DNA from: Lachnospira hominis (ex Liu et al. 2021)
GTDB lineage: Bacteria; Bacillota; Clostridia; Lachnospirales; Lachnospiraceae
NCBI RefSeq assembly: GCF_014287955.1
Contig: NZ_JACOPD010000002.1
Location: 386,915-450,914 of the forward strand
DNA: 64,000 bases
Direction of reading: 5' to 3'
The notes beneath the pieces were generated by a model. That model searched no databases. It was given only the letters and a program-made list of their open reading frames with translations, and had not been told where the DNA came from. Below are positions 18,135 through 27,927 of this stretch, piece after piece. Every line of letters starts with the position of its first letter. The stretch's first letter is position 1. The position numbers were made by a program, and so were the translations under genes.

Positions 18135-19025
18135 ATGCTTCCACATTTCTACTCGGTAAATGAATATTTAAAAGGCACTTATGGTGTCAAAATGTATAAA
18201 CTGGCCCTGAACGGTGGGATGAATTGTCCCAACCGTGACGGGCTTATTGACACAAGGGGATGTATTTTTTGCAGTGCCGGAGGTTCCGGTGATTTTGCAT
18301 GCACTAATGTTGACGATGCAAAAAAACTTATATCAAATAAATATACAGGAAATAATTTTATTGCATACTTCCAGTCCTATACCAATACATATGCAGATGT
18401 CAGCTATTTAAGAAATTTGTTTATGCCTGTTATTAATAATCCTGATGTTAAGATACTGTCAATCGCAACAAGACCCGATTGCCTTGACGACAGTGTTATA
18501 ACTCTGCTTGACGAACTCAATAAAATTAAACCTGTATGGATTGAACTCGGATTACAGACCATCCACAAAAAAACTTCTGATTACATAAGGCGTGGCTATG
18601 AACTTGACATTTTTACCGATGCCGTTAAACGCCTTAACAATTCAGATATAAAAGTAATTGTCCACATGATACTTGGTCTTCCGGGCGAAAGTGATGAAAT
18701 GATGCTTGATACCGCACGTTTTATCGCAAACAGCGGTGCCTGGGGAATAAAACTGCAGCTGCTTCATGTCCTTAAAGGAACTGATCTGGCTGATGATTAT
18801 AACAATCACCTGTTTGAAACTATGACTATGGACAATTATATCAGGCTTATCGGAAGAATCATTGAACTCCTGCCACCCGATATGGTTATACACCGTCTTA
18901 CAGGAGACGGTCCAAAAAAAATTCTCATTGCACCTTTATGGAGTGCCGATAAAAAGCGTGTCCATAACAGTTTGATGCAATATTTTACAAACAACAATAT
19001 TATTCAAGGACGGAACTACGAATGA
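18135..19025 (+). CDS. TIGR01212 family radical SAM protein
   Basis: A 296-residue protein starting 2 bases after the malic enzyme stop. The cluster motif differs from the usual CxxxCxxC: CPNRDGLIDTRGCIFC gives C-x12-C-x2-C, the pattern of the TIGR01212/YtqA (Elp3-related) group. Other marks are AYFQSYTNTYADVSYLR, ATRPDCLDD, WIELGLQTIHKKTSDYIRRG and LGLPGES. Function is not established; the group is widespread in Firmicutes. Its stop overlaps the DUF4364 start by 4 bases (ATGA). Confidence 0.93.
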   Translation: MLPHFYSVNEYLKGTYGVKMYKLALNGGMNCPNRDGLIDTRGCIFCSAGGSGDFACTNVDDAKKLISNKYTGNNFIAYFQSYTNTYADVSYLRNLFMPVINNPDVKILSIATRPDCLDDSVITLLDELNKIKPVWIELGLQTIHKKTSDYIRRGYELDIFTDAVKRLNNSDIKVIVHMILGLPGESDEMMLDTARFIANSGAWGIKLQLLHVLKGTDLADDYNNHLFETMTMDNYIRLIGRIIELLPPDMVIHRLTGDGPKKILIAPLWSADKKRVHNSLMQYFTNNNIIQGRNYE

Positions 19026-19537
19026 GTACGGATGCAACAACCCTCTATAAACTGATGGTTTTATATATGTTAGATAAAGTTAATTTTCCTCTGTCCAACA
19101 GCCAGATTGCTGATTTTATGTTAGACAGACAATATACCAATTATTTTACGCTTCAGGAAGTATTAAGTTCACTTGCAAGCGACGGTTTTGTGCAGATTCT
19201 CACATACAGAAGCAGCACGCAATATAAGCTTACTAAAGAAGGAATTGATACAATTTCTTTTTTCTATAATAAAATTTCTCAAGCTATACGTGATGATATT
19301 GACAAATATCTCAAAGATAATAAATATGATTTAAAATGTGAAGTGGGAACAACTTCTGATTATTATAAATCGACAAACGGTGATTTTATTGTTCACTGCC
19401 AGGTAAAAGAAGGCAACACTAATCTTATAGAATTAAATGTTGCCGTTCCTCTCGAATCACAGGCTGACGCAATGTGTGCCAGATGGCGTGACGCCAGCCA
19501 GGATATATATGATTTTGTAATGAATAAACTTATGTAA
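19022..19537 (+). CDS. DUF4364 family protein
   Basis: A 171-residue cytoplasmic protein. The first about 80 residues fold as a winged helix (NSQIADFMLDRQYTNYFTLQ, then EVLSSLASDGFVQILTYRSS), and the rest is a short alpha/beta domain ending DIYDFVMNKLM. The family is typical of Clostridia and probably regulatory, but no target is known. It is coupled to the radical SAM gene by a 4-base overlap. Its stop codon abuts the engB stop codon with no intervening base, so transcription from the two sides must run into each other. Confidence 0.88.
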   Translation: MSTDATTLYKLMVLYMLDKVNFPLSNSQIADFMLDRQYTNYFTLQEVLSSLASDGFVQILTYRSSTQYKLTKEGIDTISFFYNKISQAIRDDIDKYLKDNKYDLKCEVGTTSDYYKSTNGDFIVHCQVKEGNTNLIELNVAVPLESQADAMCARWRDASQDIYDFVMNKLM

Positions 19538-20119
19538 TTATATAAATTGTTCTATAACGTCCCATAATTCAGGGATTCCCTGTTTTGTCTGTGATGAAAC
19601 AGGGATAAGAATATCATCAGCAGAAAGACCCAGCCCTGTCCTTACAGCTTTAATCTGTTTGGCATGCTGGCTTCTTTTTATTTTATCAAGTTTTGTTGCA
19701 ACTATGACAGGATGATATCCATTAGAAACTATCCAGTCATACATCATCTTATCATTTGCAGATGGGTCATGTCTTATATCAATAAGAAGAAAGACCTGTT
19801 TTAACTGACTTGATTTCTTCAGATATTTCTCTACCATCTTGCCCCATTTTTCCTTTACGGACTGGCTTACATTAGCATATCCGTAACCCGGCAAATCAAC
19901 AAGAAGCATTGCATCATTAATATTATAATAGTTAATTGTCTGTGTCTTTCCAGGCTGTGATGATGTCCTTGCATATGACTTTCTGTTCATCAGGGCATTT
20001 ATAAGTGATGATTTACCTACATTAGATTTGCCTGCAAATGCAACTTCCGGTAAGTCTGTTTCCGGCACCTGACTTGTAACACCAATTACAATATCAAGAT
20101 TTACTTTTTTAATAACCAT
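19538..20119 (-). CDS. engB: Ribosome biogenesis GTP-binding protein EngB/YsxC
   Basis: A 193-residue TRAFAC-class GTPase required for late 50S subunit assembly. G1 is AGKSNVGKSSLINAL (about residues 29-43), G3 DLPGYGYA, G4 ATKLDK and G5 VSSQTKQG. Length is normal. It starts 9 bases after lon, the conserved lon-engB order of Firmicutes, and ends stop-to-stop against the DUF4364 gene. Confidence 0.97.
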   Translation of the reverse strand: MVIKKVNLDIVIGVTSQVPETDLPEVAFAGKSNVGKSSLINALMNRKSYARTSSQPGKTQTINYYNINDAMLLVDLPGYGYANVSQSVKEKWGKMVEKYLKKSSQLKQVFLLIDIRHDPSANDKMMYDWIVSNGYHPVIVATKLDKIKRSQHAKQIKAVRTGLGLSADDILIPVSSQTKQGIPELWDVIEQFI

Positions 20120-20128
20120 AGTTTTCTC

Positions 20129-22438
20129 CTATTTTACAATGGCAAGTTTAAGGACTTCTTTCATATCGCTTACATATACAATCTCAAGTCCCTGTACAAT
20201 TTCTTCTTCAAGCTCTTCTACATCAGATTTATTTTCCAACGGCACTAACACTCTCTTTAATCCGGCTGTCTTTGCTGCAAGCAGTTTTTCTTTAAGACCG
20301 CCTATAGGCATTACTCTGCCTCTTAATGTAACTTCTCCTGTCATTGCTGTTGAGGCATCTACAGGCTTTCCTGTAACTGCGGAATAAATGGCTGTCGCCA
20401 TTGTTATTCCGGCTGATGGTCCATCTTTGGGAACTGCACCTTCAGGTATATGTATATGTATTGCATTCTCTTCAAAAATCTGGTTTTTTCTTACAACAGA
20501 GCGGACATATGAGAGTGCTATCTGTGCAGATTCCCGCATTACATCTCCCATATTTCCTGTAAGAATAAGTTCAGGCTTACCACCAAGAACATTTACTTCT
20601 ATTTCAAGAGTATCACCGCCAGCTGCTGTCCATGCAAGTCCACGTACAATGCCAACCTCATTTTTTCTTGATGCCTTTTCCTTAATGAACTTAACTTTTC
20701 CAAGATATTCACTGAGATTTTTATCTGTAATGACTATCTGCTTTTCAATATTTACGCCATCAACCGTGTAATTCTTTCTTACAACTTTTCTAAGAACAGC
20801 AGCTATCATTCTCTCAAGCTCTCTTACACCGGCCTCCATTGTATAGCCATCTATTATTTTTGCAAGTGCCTTATCGGTAAATCGGACTGACTTCTTTGTA
20901 AGTCCATTCTTTTTTAACTGTTTTGCCACAAGATGTTCTTTTGCAATATGCAGTTTTTCATTTTTTGTATAACTGCTTACTTCTATAATTTCCATGCGGT
21001 CAAGAAGAGGTCTTGACACATCTGACAAATCATTCGCTGTAGCAATAAAAAGAATCTCCGACAAATCTACAGGCATATCAATATAATGATCAACAAAATG
21101 CGAATTCTGCTCTCCATCAAGTACTTCAAGAAGTGCCGATGATGTATCAGAACGATAGTCATTACTTACTTTATCTATCTCATCAAGAAGCATGAGAGGA
21201 TTTTTAACTTTTGCTTTTCTAAGACCGTCAATGATTCTACCAGGCATTGCACCGACGTATGTTCTTCTGTGTCCACGGATTTCTGCTTCATCTTTTACAC
21301 CGCCAAGACATATACGTACATATTCTTTATTAAGTGACTGTGCAACCGAACGTGCAATACTTGTCTTTCCTGTTCCCGGAGGTCCTACAAGACAGATTAT
21401 CGGTGCATCAGCATTATTTGATACTTTTCTCACTGCAAGCGTCTCAAGTATTCTCTCTTTAACTTTTTTCATTCCATAATGATTTTCATCAAGAATTTTT
21501 GCCGCATTTTCTATATCATCGCTGTCCTGAGAACTGTTTTCCCATGGAAGTGAAAGAAGCGTTTCTATATAGCCGCGTTCAACATTTGCTTCTGACGAAC
21601 CCTGTGAAAGCACTTTATAACGCCGTATTTCTTTTTCAATCTGCTCTTTTATTTCATCAGCTGCATTAAGACTCTCAAGTTTTTCCATATACTCATCTAT
21701 TTCAGATGAGCCATCTGTACCGTCAAGCTCCTCGTTAATATATTTGAGCTGTTCTCTAAGATAATATTCTTTCTGGTTTTTCTCTACTTTTTCTTTTATG
21801 CCATCTTCGAGTTCTTTTTTTATGTCAAAAATATTGATATCCTCAATAAACATCCTTGCAAGTTGTTCATAAATTTCATTAACATCACTCATCTCAAGGA
21901 ACTTCTGTTTTACAGTATAATCAACCGGATAATCCGCAAGAATTTTTTTGACTTTTTCCTGAAGATTTTTGGCAATAAGCCATTCTTTTAAAATATCTTT
22001 GCTGAATCTCTGGTTAACTGCTGCATATCTGCATATAAGCTCATTAAGTGATCTTATCATAGCTATTTGTGTCAGATTATCAGGTGCTAAAAACCAGTCT
22101 CTGTCAGTAACTATATCAGATATAAGCATTCCATCAGATTCACTAACTGTATTAACCATTCCTTTATACTTACCTGCCACAAGAACTCTTACAATGCCCT
22201 TTGGAAGTTTTATCAGCTCTTTAACCTTCGCAACAGTTCCTACAGAATATAAATCATCCTGCACAGGATTTGCAGTATCTATATCTTTCTGTGTGAGAAG
22301 AAAGATTGTTTCATTCGTCTGCATGGCTTTTTCTACAGCATGAATTGATTTTTTCCTGTTTATATCAAAATGTATGACCATGTCCGGTAACACGGTCATA
22401 CCTCTTAATGCAATTGTTGGTAATACCATCTTTTTCAT
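20129..22438 (-). CDS. lon: ATP-dependent protease Lon
   Basis: A 769-residue LonA-type AAA+ serine protease that degrades damaged and regulatory proteins in the cytoplasm. The N-terminal substrate domain starts VLPTIALRGMTVLPDMVIHF. Walker A is VGPPGTGKTSIARS and Walker B NPLMLLDEIDK. The proteolytic Ser-Lys dyad is in KDGPSAGITMATA (Ser) and KLLAAKTAGLKR (Lys). I start at the ATG at 22438 (MKKMVLP) with GGAGAG upstream; the ATG at 22456 overlaps that site. It lies between clpX and engB. Confidence 0.97.
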   Translation of the reverse strand: MKKMVLPTIALRGMTVLPDMVIHFDINRKKSIHAVEKAMQTNETIFLLTQKDIDTANPVQDDLYSVGTVAKVKELIKLPKGIVRVLVAGKYKGMVNTVSESDGMLISDIVTDRDWFLAPDNLTQIAMIRSLNELICRYAAVNQRFSKDILKEWLIAKNLQEKVKKILADYPVDYTVKQKFLEMSDVNEIYEQLARMFIEDINIFDIKKELEDGIKEKVEKNQKEYYLREQLKYINEELDGTDGSSEIDEYMEKLESLNAADEIKEQIEKEIRRYKVLSQGSSEANVERGYIETLLSLPWENSSQDSDDIENAAKILDENHYGMKKVKERILETLAVRKVSNNADAPIICLVGPPGTGKTSIARSVAQSLNKEYVRICLGGVKDEAEIRGHRRTYVGAMPGRIIDGLRKAKVKNPLMLLDEIDKVSNDYRSDTSSALLEVLDGEQNSHFVDHYIDMPVDLSEILFIATANDLSDVSRPLLDRMEIIEVSSYTKNEKLHIAKEHLVAKQLKKNGLTKKSVRFTDKALAKIIDGYTMEAGVRELERMIAAVLRKVVRKNYTVDGVNIEKQIVITDKNLSEYLGKVKFIKEKASRKNEVGIVRGLAWTAAGGDTLEIEVNVLGGKPELILTGNMGDVMRESAQIALSYVRSVVRKNQIFEENAIHIHIPEGAVPKDGPSAGITMATAIYSAVTGKPVDASTAMTGEVTLRGRVMPIGGLKEKLLAAKTAGLKRVLVPLENKSDVEELEEEIVQGLEIVYVSDMKEVLKLAIVK

Positions 22439-22457
22439 AATCCAACAACTCTCCATA

Positions 22458-23726
22458 TTATTGTGCTTTATTTACCTGCTCAGTTCTATATTCGATAACA
22501 GGCTTTCCTGTTCCATCTACAGCTTCCTTTGTAATAATACATTTTGAAATTGTATCATCAGAAGGGATTTCAAACATAACTTCATTCATAACAGATTCAA
22601 GTATTGAGCGGAGTCCTCTTGCTCCTGTCTTTCTCTCAAAACTCTTCTTTGCCACTTCACGCACTGCATCTTCAGTAAATTCAAGTTCTACTTCATCAAG
22701 CGAGAACAATGCCTGATACTGCCTGATAATAGCATTCTTTGGCTCACGAAGAATTCTTACAAGTGCCTCCTCATCAAGCGAGTCAAGTGCAACAACAACC
22801 GGTACACGACCTACAAACTCAGGTATAAGACCAAACTTAATTAAATCCTGAGGGAGAACTTTATGAAACATCTCTCCTACATCCGCATCTGTCTTCTCTT
22901 TTATCTCTGCATTGAATCCGATTGAGCTCTTGTCCATTCTTGATTCAATAATTTTTTCAAGTCCGTCAAATGCACCACCACAGATAAACAATATATTTGT
23001 AGTATCTATAGGAATAAGCTCCTGCTGAGGATGCTTTCTTCCCCCCTGAGGCGGAACTGAAGCAACTGTACCCTCAAGAATCTTTAAGAGTGCCTGCTGT
23101 ACACCTTCACCCGAAACATCTCTTGTTATTGAAACATTTTCAGACTTTTTAGTTATTTTATCTATTTCATCTATATAAATAATACCATATTGGGCCTTAT
23201 CTATATCATAATCAGCCGCCTGTATTATTTTCAAAAGAATATTCTCAACGTCTTCACCTACGTAACCAGCTTCTGTAAGTGTTGTTGCATCTGCAATTGC
23301 AAATGGAACATTGAGAAGCCTTGCAAGATTCTGTGCAAGAAAAGTTTTACCTGAACCTGTAGGTCCAAGCATAAGAATATTACTCTTCTGAAGTTCAACA
23401 TCCAGATCTTTTCCTGACAAAATACGTTTGTAGTGGTTATAAACTGCAACTGAAAGAACTTTTTTTGCATCATCCTGTCCAATTACATAATCATCAAGAA
23501 ATTCTTTAATTTCCTTAGGTTTTAAAAGATTTATATCAAGACCGGCATCTGATTCGTCCATCTTATCATCATCAAGAAATTCCTCATCAAGAATCTCGCT
23601 GCATATGCCAACACATTCATCGCATATATATGCTCCGTTTGGACCTGCAATAAGTTTTTTAACCTGATTCTGCGTTTTATTACAAAATGAACATCTAAGC
23701 TTATCGTCTACATTTTTGCCTGCCAT
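22458..23726 (-). CDS. clpX: ClpXP protease ATP-binding subunit ClpX
   Basis: A 422-residue AAA+ unfoldase that feeds substrates to ClpP. The zinc-binding domain cysteines are in CSFCNKTQ and [10 protein letters not shown] (about residues 12-46). Walker A is [16 protein letters not shown], Walker [10 protein letters not shown], and the RSH pore region and sensor motifs follow. The ClpP-binding IGF-type loop reads SSIGFNAE. Cotranscription with clpP is possible, but a terminator hairpin sits between them. Confidence 0.98.
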   Translation of the reverse strand: MAGKNVDDKLRCSFCNKTQNQVKKLIAGPNGAYICDECVGICSEILDEEFLDDDKMDESDAGLDINLLKPKEIKEFLDDYVIGQDDAKKVLSVAVYNHYKRILSGKDLDVELQKSNILMLGPTGSGKTFLAQNLARLLNVPFAIADATTLTEAGYVGEDVENILLKIIQAADYDIDKAQYGIIYIDEIDKITKKSENVSITRDVSGEGVQQALLKILEGTVASVPPQGGRKHPQQELIPIDTTNILFICGGAFDGLEKIIESRMDKSSIGFNAEIKEKTDADVGEMFHKVLPQDLIKFGLIPEFVGRVPVVVALDSLDEEALVRILREPKNAIIRQYQALFSLDEVELEFTEDAVREVAKKSFERKTGARGLRSILESVMNEVMFEIPSDDTISKCIITKEAVDGTGKPVIEYRTEQVNKAQ

Positions 23727-23739
23727 AACTCCTCCTTAA

Positions 23740-23772
23740 ACAACAAAGGACTGCCACATAAGTGACAGCCCT
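23740..23772 (-). terminator. Terminator or attenuating hairpin between clpP and clpX
   Basis: On the minus strand AGGGCTGTCAC, loop TTAT, GTGGCAGTCCT, then TTTGTTGTTT. It would lower clpX and lon expression relative to clpP unless clpX has its own promoter. Confidence 0.7.
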
Positions 23773-23781
23773 TCGCACATA

Positions 23782-24363
23782 TTATCTCTTTTCAACTATA
23801 CTGTCAATAAGTCCATATGCAAGTGCTTCCTGTGCTGTCATATAATTATCACGTTCCGTATCTCTTGCAATCTCTTCGACAGACTTGCCCGTGTTAGCAG
23901 CAAGAATCTCATTTAATTTGTTTCTTGTCTTTAAAATATTCTCTGCCACAATACGAATCTCAGTTTCCTGACCTCTTGCACCGCCGGATGGCTGGTGAAT
24001 CATAATTTCCGCATTAGGAAGAGCCATTCTCTTGCCTTTAGCACCGCCGGAAAGAAGAAATGCACCCATACTTGCTGCCATACCCATACAAATGGTTGAA
24101 ACATCGCATTTAATGTACTGCATTGTATCATAAATAGCAAAACCTGCTGATACTGAACCACCAGGGCTGTTAATATACAAATGAATATCTTTGCTTGGAT
24201 CTTCTGCTTCAAGGAATAACATCTGTGCAACAATTATATTTGCTGAAACATCTGTAACTTCTTCTCCAAGAAAAATGATTCTGTCCTTTAAAAGTCGTGA
24301 ATAAATATCATATGATCTCTCACCACGGCTGTTCTGCTCTATGACGTAAGGTACTAAACTCAT
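23782..24363 (-). CDS. clpP: ATP-dependent Clp protease proteolytic subunit
   Basis: A 193-residue serine peptidase that forms the double-heptamer chamber used by ClpX and ClpC. The catalytic Ser is in [14 protein letters not shown], the His in [15 protein letters not shown], and the Asp in [21 protein letters not shown]-like site precedes the ATG. It lies between tig and clpX, the standard order. Confidence 0.98.
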   Translation of the reverse strand: MSLVPYVIEQNSRGERSYDIYSRLLKDRIIFLGEEVTDVSANIIVAQMLFLEAEDPSKDIHLYINSPGGSVSAGFAIYDTMQYIKCDVSTICMGMAASMGAFLLSGGAKGKRMALPNAEIMIHQPSGGARGQETEIRIVAENILKTRNKLNEILAANTGKSVEEIARDTERDNYMTAQEALAYGLIDSIVEKR

Positions 24364-24415
24364 AATTTCCCTCCATTTCTTTGTGCATTATGCCAATAAA
24401 AATCAATTCAGTTTA

Positions 24416-25705
24416 TTACTTTTCAACTGCTGAAGAAACGATTAATTCAACTGCCTTCTGGATAGCAATATCATCTTTCATCTGCTTAGCTTCTGCATCC
24501 TGCATAAACTCTTTAATCTTTTCAATTTCCATCTTGTACATATCAGCCATCTTCTGAAGTTCTGCTTCAAATTCTTCTTCTGATACTTCAATATTCTCTG
24601 CCTTAGCAACAGCTTCAAGAACAAGGCTGTTCTTAATTCTCTTAACTGCTTCAGGTTTCATCTCTTCCATAATCTTATCTGCTGTCATTCCTGTATACTG
24701 GAAATACTGCTCAACAGAAAGACCCTGCTGCTGAAGTCTCATAGCAAAATCTTCAAGCATTCTGTTTACCTGTGTATCAATCATAGCCTGTGGAATATCC
24801 ATCTTAGCTGCTTCAACTACTTTTTCAATAGCTTCTGATTCTTTCTTAGCCTTAGCTTCTGATTCCTTGCGTTCTGCAATCTTCTTCTTTAAATCATCCT
24901 TGTATTCAGCAAGTGTATCGAAATCTGATACATCCTGAGCGAAATCGTCATCAAGTTCAGGAAGCTGCTTTTCTTTAATTTCCTTTACAGTAACCTTGAA
25001 TGTAGCTGGCTTACCCTTTAAGTTCTCAGCATGATAATCCTCTGGGAATGTAACATTAAGTTCTTTTTCTTCACCAATATTCATTCCAATCATCTGCTCT
25101 TCAAATGTATCGATGAATGAATGTGAACCGATTGTAAGAGGATAATTCTCACCCTTACCACCTTCAAAAGCTTCTCCATCAATAAATCCTTCAAAATCAA
25201 TAACAGTCATATCACCATCTTTAACAGCTCTGTCTTCAACACTTACTGTTCTTGAGTTCTGATCCTGAACCTTCTTTAATTCTTCTTCAACATCAGCATC
25301 TGTAACTTCTGCATCAGCCTTAGTTACTTCAACACCCTTGTACTCGCCAAGTTCTACTTCTGGTCTTACTGCCACTTCTGCTGCAAAGATAAATGGCTTT
25401 CCAGCTTCAAGCTGCTCAATGCTTACCTTTGGCTGTGAAACGATGTCAAGACCACTTTCCTTAGCTGCGTCCGCATATGCATCAGGAATAATCTCATTAG
25501 CTGCATCTTCAAAGAAAATCTGTGAACCATAAAGCTGTTCAATCATCTTACGAGGTGCTTTACCTTTTCTGAAACCAGGTACACTAATCTTGTTCTTGTT
25601 CTTATTGTATGCTGCGTTCAAGCCGGCCTCAAATTCTTCGGCAGAAGCTTCAATCACAAGTTTAACCATATTCTTTTCTTCTAACTGTTCAACTTTGAAA
25701 CTCAT
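24416..25705 (-). CDS. tig: Trigger factor
   Basis: A 429-residue ribosome-bound chaperone and peptidyl-prolyl isomerase. The ribosome-binding signature is VPGFRKGKAPRKMIEQLYG (about residues 42-60), the FKBP-type PPIase domain spans about 150-245 (GDMTVIDFEGFIDGEAFEGG), and the rest is the helical C-terminal arm. It opens the tig-clpP-clpX-lon-engB cluster. AGGAGG lies just upstream of the ATG. Confidence 0.98.
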   Translation of the reverse strand: MSFKVEQLEEKNMVKLVIEASAEEFEAGLNAAYNKNKNKISVPGFRKGKAPRKMIEQLYGSQIFFEDAANEIIPDAYADAAKESGLDIVSQPKVSIEQLEAGKPFIFAAEVAVRPEVELGEYKGVEVTKADAEVTDADVEEELKKVQDQNSRTVSVEDRAVKDGDMTVIDFEGFIDGEAFEGGKGENYPLTIGSHSFIDTFEEQMIGMNIGEEKELNVTFPEDYHAENLKGKPATFKVTVKEIKEKQLPELDDDFAQDVSDFDTLAEYKDDLKKKIAERKESEAKAKKESEAIEKVVEAAKMDIPQAMIDTQVNRMLEDFAMRLQQQGLSVEQYFQYTGMTADKIMEEMKPEAVKRIKNSLVLEAVAKAENIEVSEEEFEAELQKMADMYKMEIEKIKEFMQDAEAKQMKDDIAIQKAVELIVSSAVEK

Positions 25706-25915
25706 TTTATAAATTTCCTCCTTAAATATATGTAAAATATTTCAATCGTACAACGTACATACTAATGGATTATATCATAGATATTTTGATATTACCAGCA
25801 AAATTTTTCACTTTACAAAACTTTATTAAATTGGCATAATATTTTATAATTATATTTGTTGTCAGAACATCTGCCCCACCTGTATAATCACAAAGTGGAG
25901 ACGTAAGGAGGATTT

Positions 25916-26395
25916 ATGTCAGAATTAAAAATAAAAACAGTTGAAGATTCAAAAACTGAGGTTTCACACCTTCTTTTCAGCAAACACATGAACAGTGCCG
26001 GAAGATTATTCGGTGGACAGCTTCTCATGTGGATAGATGAAGTTGCCGGCATTGTTGCTAGAAGACATTGTGAAGGCAATCTTACAACTGCATGTATTGA
26101 TAATCTTCAATTTAAAGAGCCCTGCTATGAAAATGACGTAATTGTAATAATCGGTTATGTGACACATGTAGGACGCAGTTCTATGGAAATACGAATTGAC
26201 ACATACGTTGAGCGTCCTGATGGTTCAAGACATCCTGTAAACAGAGCATTTTTTGTTATGGTTGCACTTGATGCAAACAATAAACCTGTCGAAGTTCCAC
26301 GTCTTAAAATACAGACTATCGATGAACAGGCCAAATGGGATGCTGCTGAAAAAAGAATTGAATTAAGAAAGCAAAGAAGAGACGAGGGGTTTTAA
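25916..26395 (+). CDS. Acyl-CoA thioesterase (hotdog fold)
   Basis: A 159-residue hotdog-fold thioesterase of the YciA/BACH type, hydrolysing acyl-CoA. The catalytic region is NSAGRLFGGQLLMWIDEVAG (about residues 23-42), with the conserved Asn/Gly-Gly and Asp, followed by TACIDNLQFKEPCYENDVI and a beta-rich C-terminal half. A basic tail (ELRKQRRDEGF) ends the protein, and the terminator stem overlaps its last codons. AAGGAGG precedes the ATG. The preferred chain length is unknown. Confidence 0.93.
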   Translation: MSELKIKTVEDSKTEVSHLLFSKHMNSAGRLFGGQLLMWIDEVAGIVARRHCEGNLTTACIDNLQFKEPCYENDVIVIIGYVTHVGRSSMEIRIDTYVERPDGSRHPVNRAFFVMVALDANNKPVEVPRLKIQTIDEQAKWDAAEKRIELRKQRRDEGF

Positions 26396-26414
26396 ACCTC
26401 CCGTCTCTTCTTTT
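26374..26414. terminator. Bidirectional terminator shared by the thioesterase and spore protein genes
   Basis: AAGAAGAGACGAGGGG pairs with CCTCCCGTCTCTTCTT. The plus strand continues TTTTCTCTT and the minus strand TTGCTTTC. The left arm lies inside the thioesterase coding end. Confidence 0.85.
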
Positions 26415-26482
26415 CTCTTATACTTAATGACAGCAGCCCCGACTCATTTTTCTGTCTTCAATGCCGTCATAAGGCAGTCAGA

Positions 26483-26692
26483 TTAGTTGCCCTGTGACAT
26501 CTGCTCTTCCTGTCTCTTAATCATCTTTTTAACCATGTTACCACCTACAGAACCGGCTTCTGCTGATGTGAGGTCACCATTGTAACCCTCTTTTAAGTTT
26601 ACACCGATTTCTGAAGCTACTTCCATCTTAAATCTGTCTAATGCACTCTGTGCTTCTTTCTTTGTCTTGCTTGACGCTGTTGAATTGTTCAT
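26483..26692 (-). CDS. Alpha/beta-type small acid-soluble spore protein
   Basis: A 69-residue SASP that coats DNA in dormant spores and is cut by the germination protease GPR. The signature halves are seen: ALDRFKMEVASEIGVNLKEG (with the GPR-site region EVASEIG) and SAEAGSVGGNMVKKMIKRQE. A strong site (GGAGGTG) precedes the ATG. It suggests that the organism or a recent ancestor sporulates; one gene alone does not prove it. Expression would normally need the forespore sigma factor SigG. Confidence 0.95.
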   Translation of the reverse strand: MNNSTASSKTKKEAQSALDRFKMEVASEIGVNLKEGYNGDLTSAEAGSVGGNMVKKMIKRQEEQMSQGN

Positions 26693-26792
26693 AAAAACAC
26701 CTCCATAGCAAACATTTATAATCTGTTTTGAATTTGAATAACAGCTCTCGCTGCTATCCTGATGTTATTATGTTCAACATTCACAAAAAATA

Positions 26793-27902
26793 TTATGGCA
26801 AATAATTCCCGTAAATTTCAAAAGAATCAAAAACGCAATGCCATTTGTTGTGTGCATGCGAAGTAACACAAATATAACTCTTGTCACCTTTTACAGCATA
26901 ACTTACAAGGCAGTTTAATGCTTCATCCGTATAACCTGTCTTACCGGCTGTAATTGTCACACCTTCAACCTCTGTTCCATACATACGGCTGAACATAGTA
27001 TTTGTAAGAAGTATTCCATCCGGATGCTGTGTTGTCTTTTCTGTTGTATACTGGAATGTCGATAAAACCTTTGCACATTCGGAATTCTCCATTGCATACT
27101 TCATAATCATTGCCATCTCTGATGGTGTTGTATACTGCTCATCATCATATAAACCTGTCGAATTGACAAAATGTGTATTTTTCAATCCAAGTTCTTCACA
27201 TTTTTTATTCATAAGAACCGCAAACTGTTCTTCTGAACCTGCAACTATCTCTGCAAGTGCCGCTGCTGCATCAGCTCCTGAAGGCAGAATCATTCCGTAA
27301 AAGAGGTCAGATACAGGCACAATCTCATTTGTTCCAAATCCAGCAACTGAAGCCTGTGCATTATAAAGCGGATATAAAAGTTTATTAGTAAACTGATACA
27401 TCTTCGTCACATCTTTAACATTCTCAACTGCAACAATAAGTGACATTACTTTTGTCATCGATGCCGGATAAATACGTGATTCTGCTTCACGTCCTGCTAT
27501 AATTTTATTATTATTTACATCAAGCAGTGCAACATAAGGCGTTCTTACTGTTGCATCTGTTATCTCTTTATAATCGCTGCTCTTTTGTGCATATACAAAT
27601 TTTTTTTCATCTTTTTTATCAATATTATCATCATTTGCCGCATCAGCATTGGCATCTATGGCAACCTGCTGTGTCTCTTTGGGATTGAGACTGCTTCCGG
27701 ATGCCGTATTATTCTTTCGCACAGCAGCCGTCAGCCCCAATGATGCCACAAGTATTGCTGCAGCTCCCGTAAAAAGCATAATTTTTCTTTTCAATATCTG
27801 ACGTTTTCTTTTTTTCTTCATTGCCATGGCATGCTTTCTTCTTTTCTCAATATCACGCCTTGCATATATATCTTCACCAGAGTTATCATATAAACTTCCC
27901 AT
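26793..27902 (-). CDS. D-alanyl-D-alanine carboxypeptidase (DacF-like)
   Basis: A 369-residue membrane-anchored low-molecular-weight penicillin-binding protein. A very basic N-terminus (KKKRKRQILKRK) precedes a signal anchor at about residues 43-62. The active-site SxxK is in PASMTKVMS, and KTG is in TAGKTGYTDEA. The second motif reads LPSGADAAA, Ala in place of the Asn of the usual SGN. It trims the terminal D-Ala of peptidoglycan stem peptides outside the membrane. The start at 27902 is chosen because GGGG lies 6 bases upstream. It follows the DJ-1 gene by 25 bases. Confidence 0.93.
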   Translation of the reverse strand: MGSLYDNSGEDIYARRDIEKRRKHAMAMKKKRKRQILKRKIMLFTGAAAILVASLGLTAAVRKNNTASGSSLNPKETQQVAIDANADAANDDNIDKKDEKKFVYAQKSSDYKEITDATVRTPYVALLDVNNNKIIAGREAESRIYPASMTKVMSLIVAVENVKDVTKMYQFTNKLLYPLYNAQASVAGFGTNEIVPVSDLFYGMILPSGADAAAALAEIVAGSEEQFAVLMNKKCEELGLKNTHFVNSTGLYDDEQYTTPSEMAMIMKYAMENSECAKVLSTFQYTTEKTTQHPDGILLTNTMFSRMYGTEVEGVTITAGKTGYTDEALNCLVSYAVKGDKSYICVTSHAHNKWHCVFDSFEIYGNYLP

Positions 27903-27927
27903 TATATTCCCCATTCATAACAAATAA

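Noticed and set aside
16947..18146. 399-residue minus-strand frame opposite malic enzyme
   Set aside because: The plus-strand malic enzyme is certain; the opposite frame is an artefact of codon bias with low-complexity Ser/Ala/Thr content.
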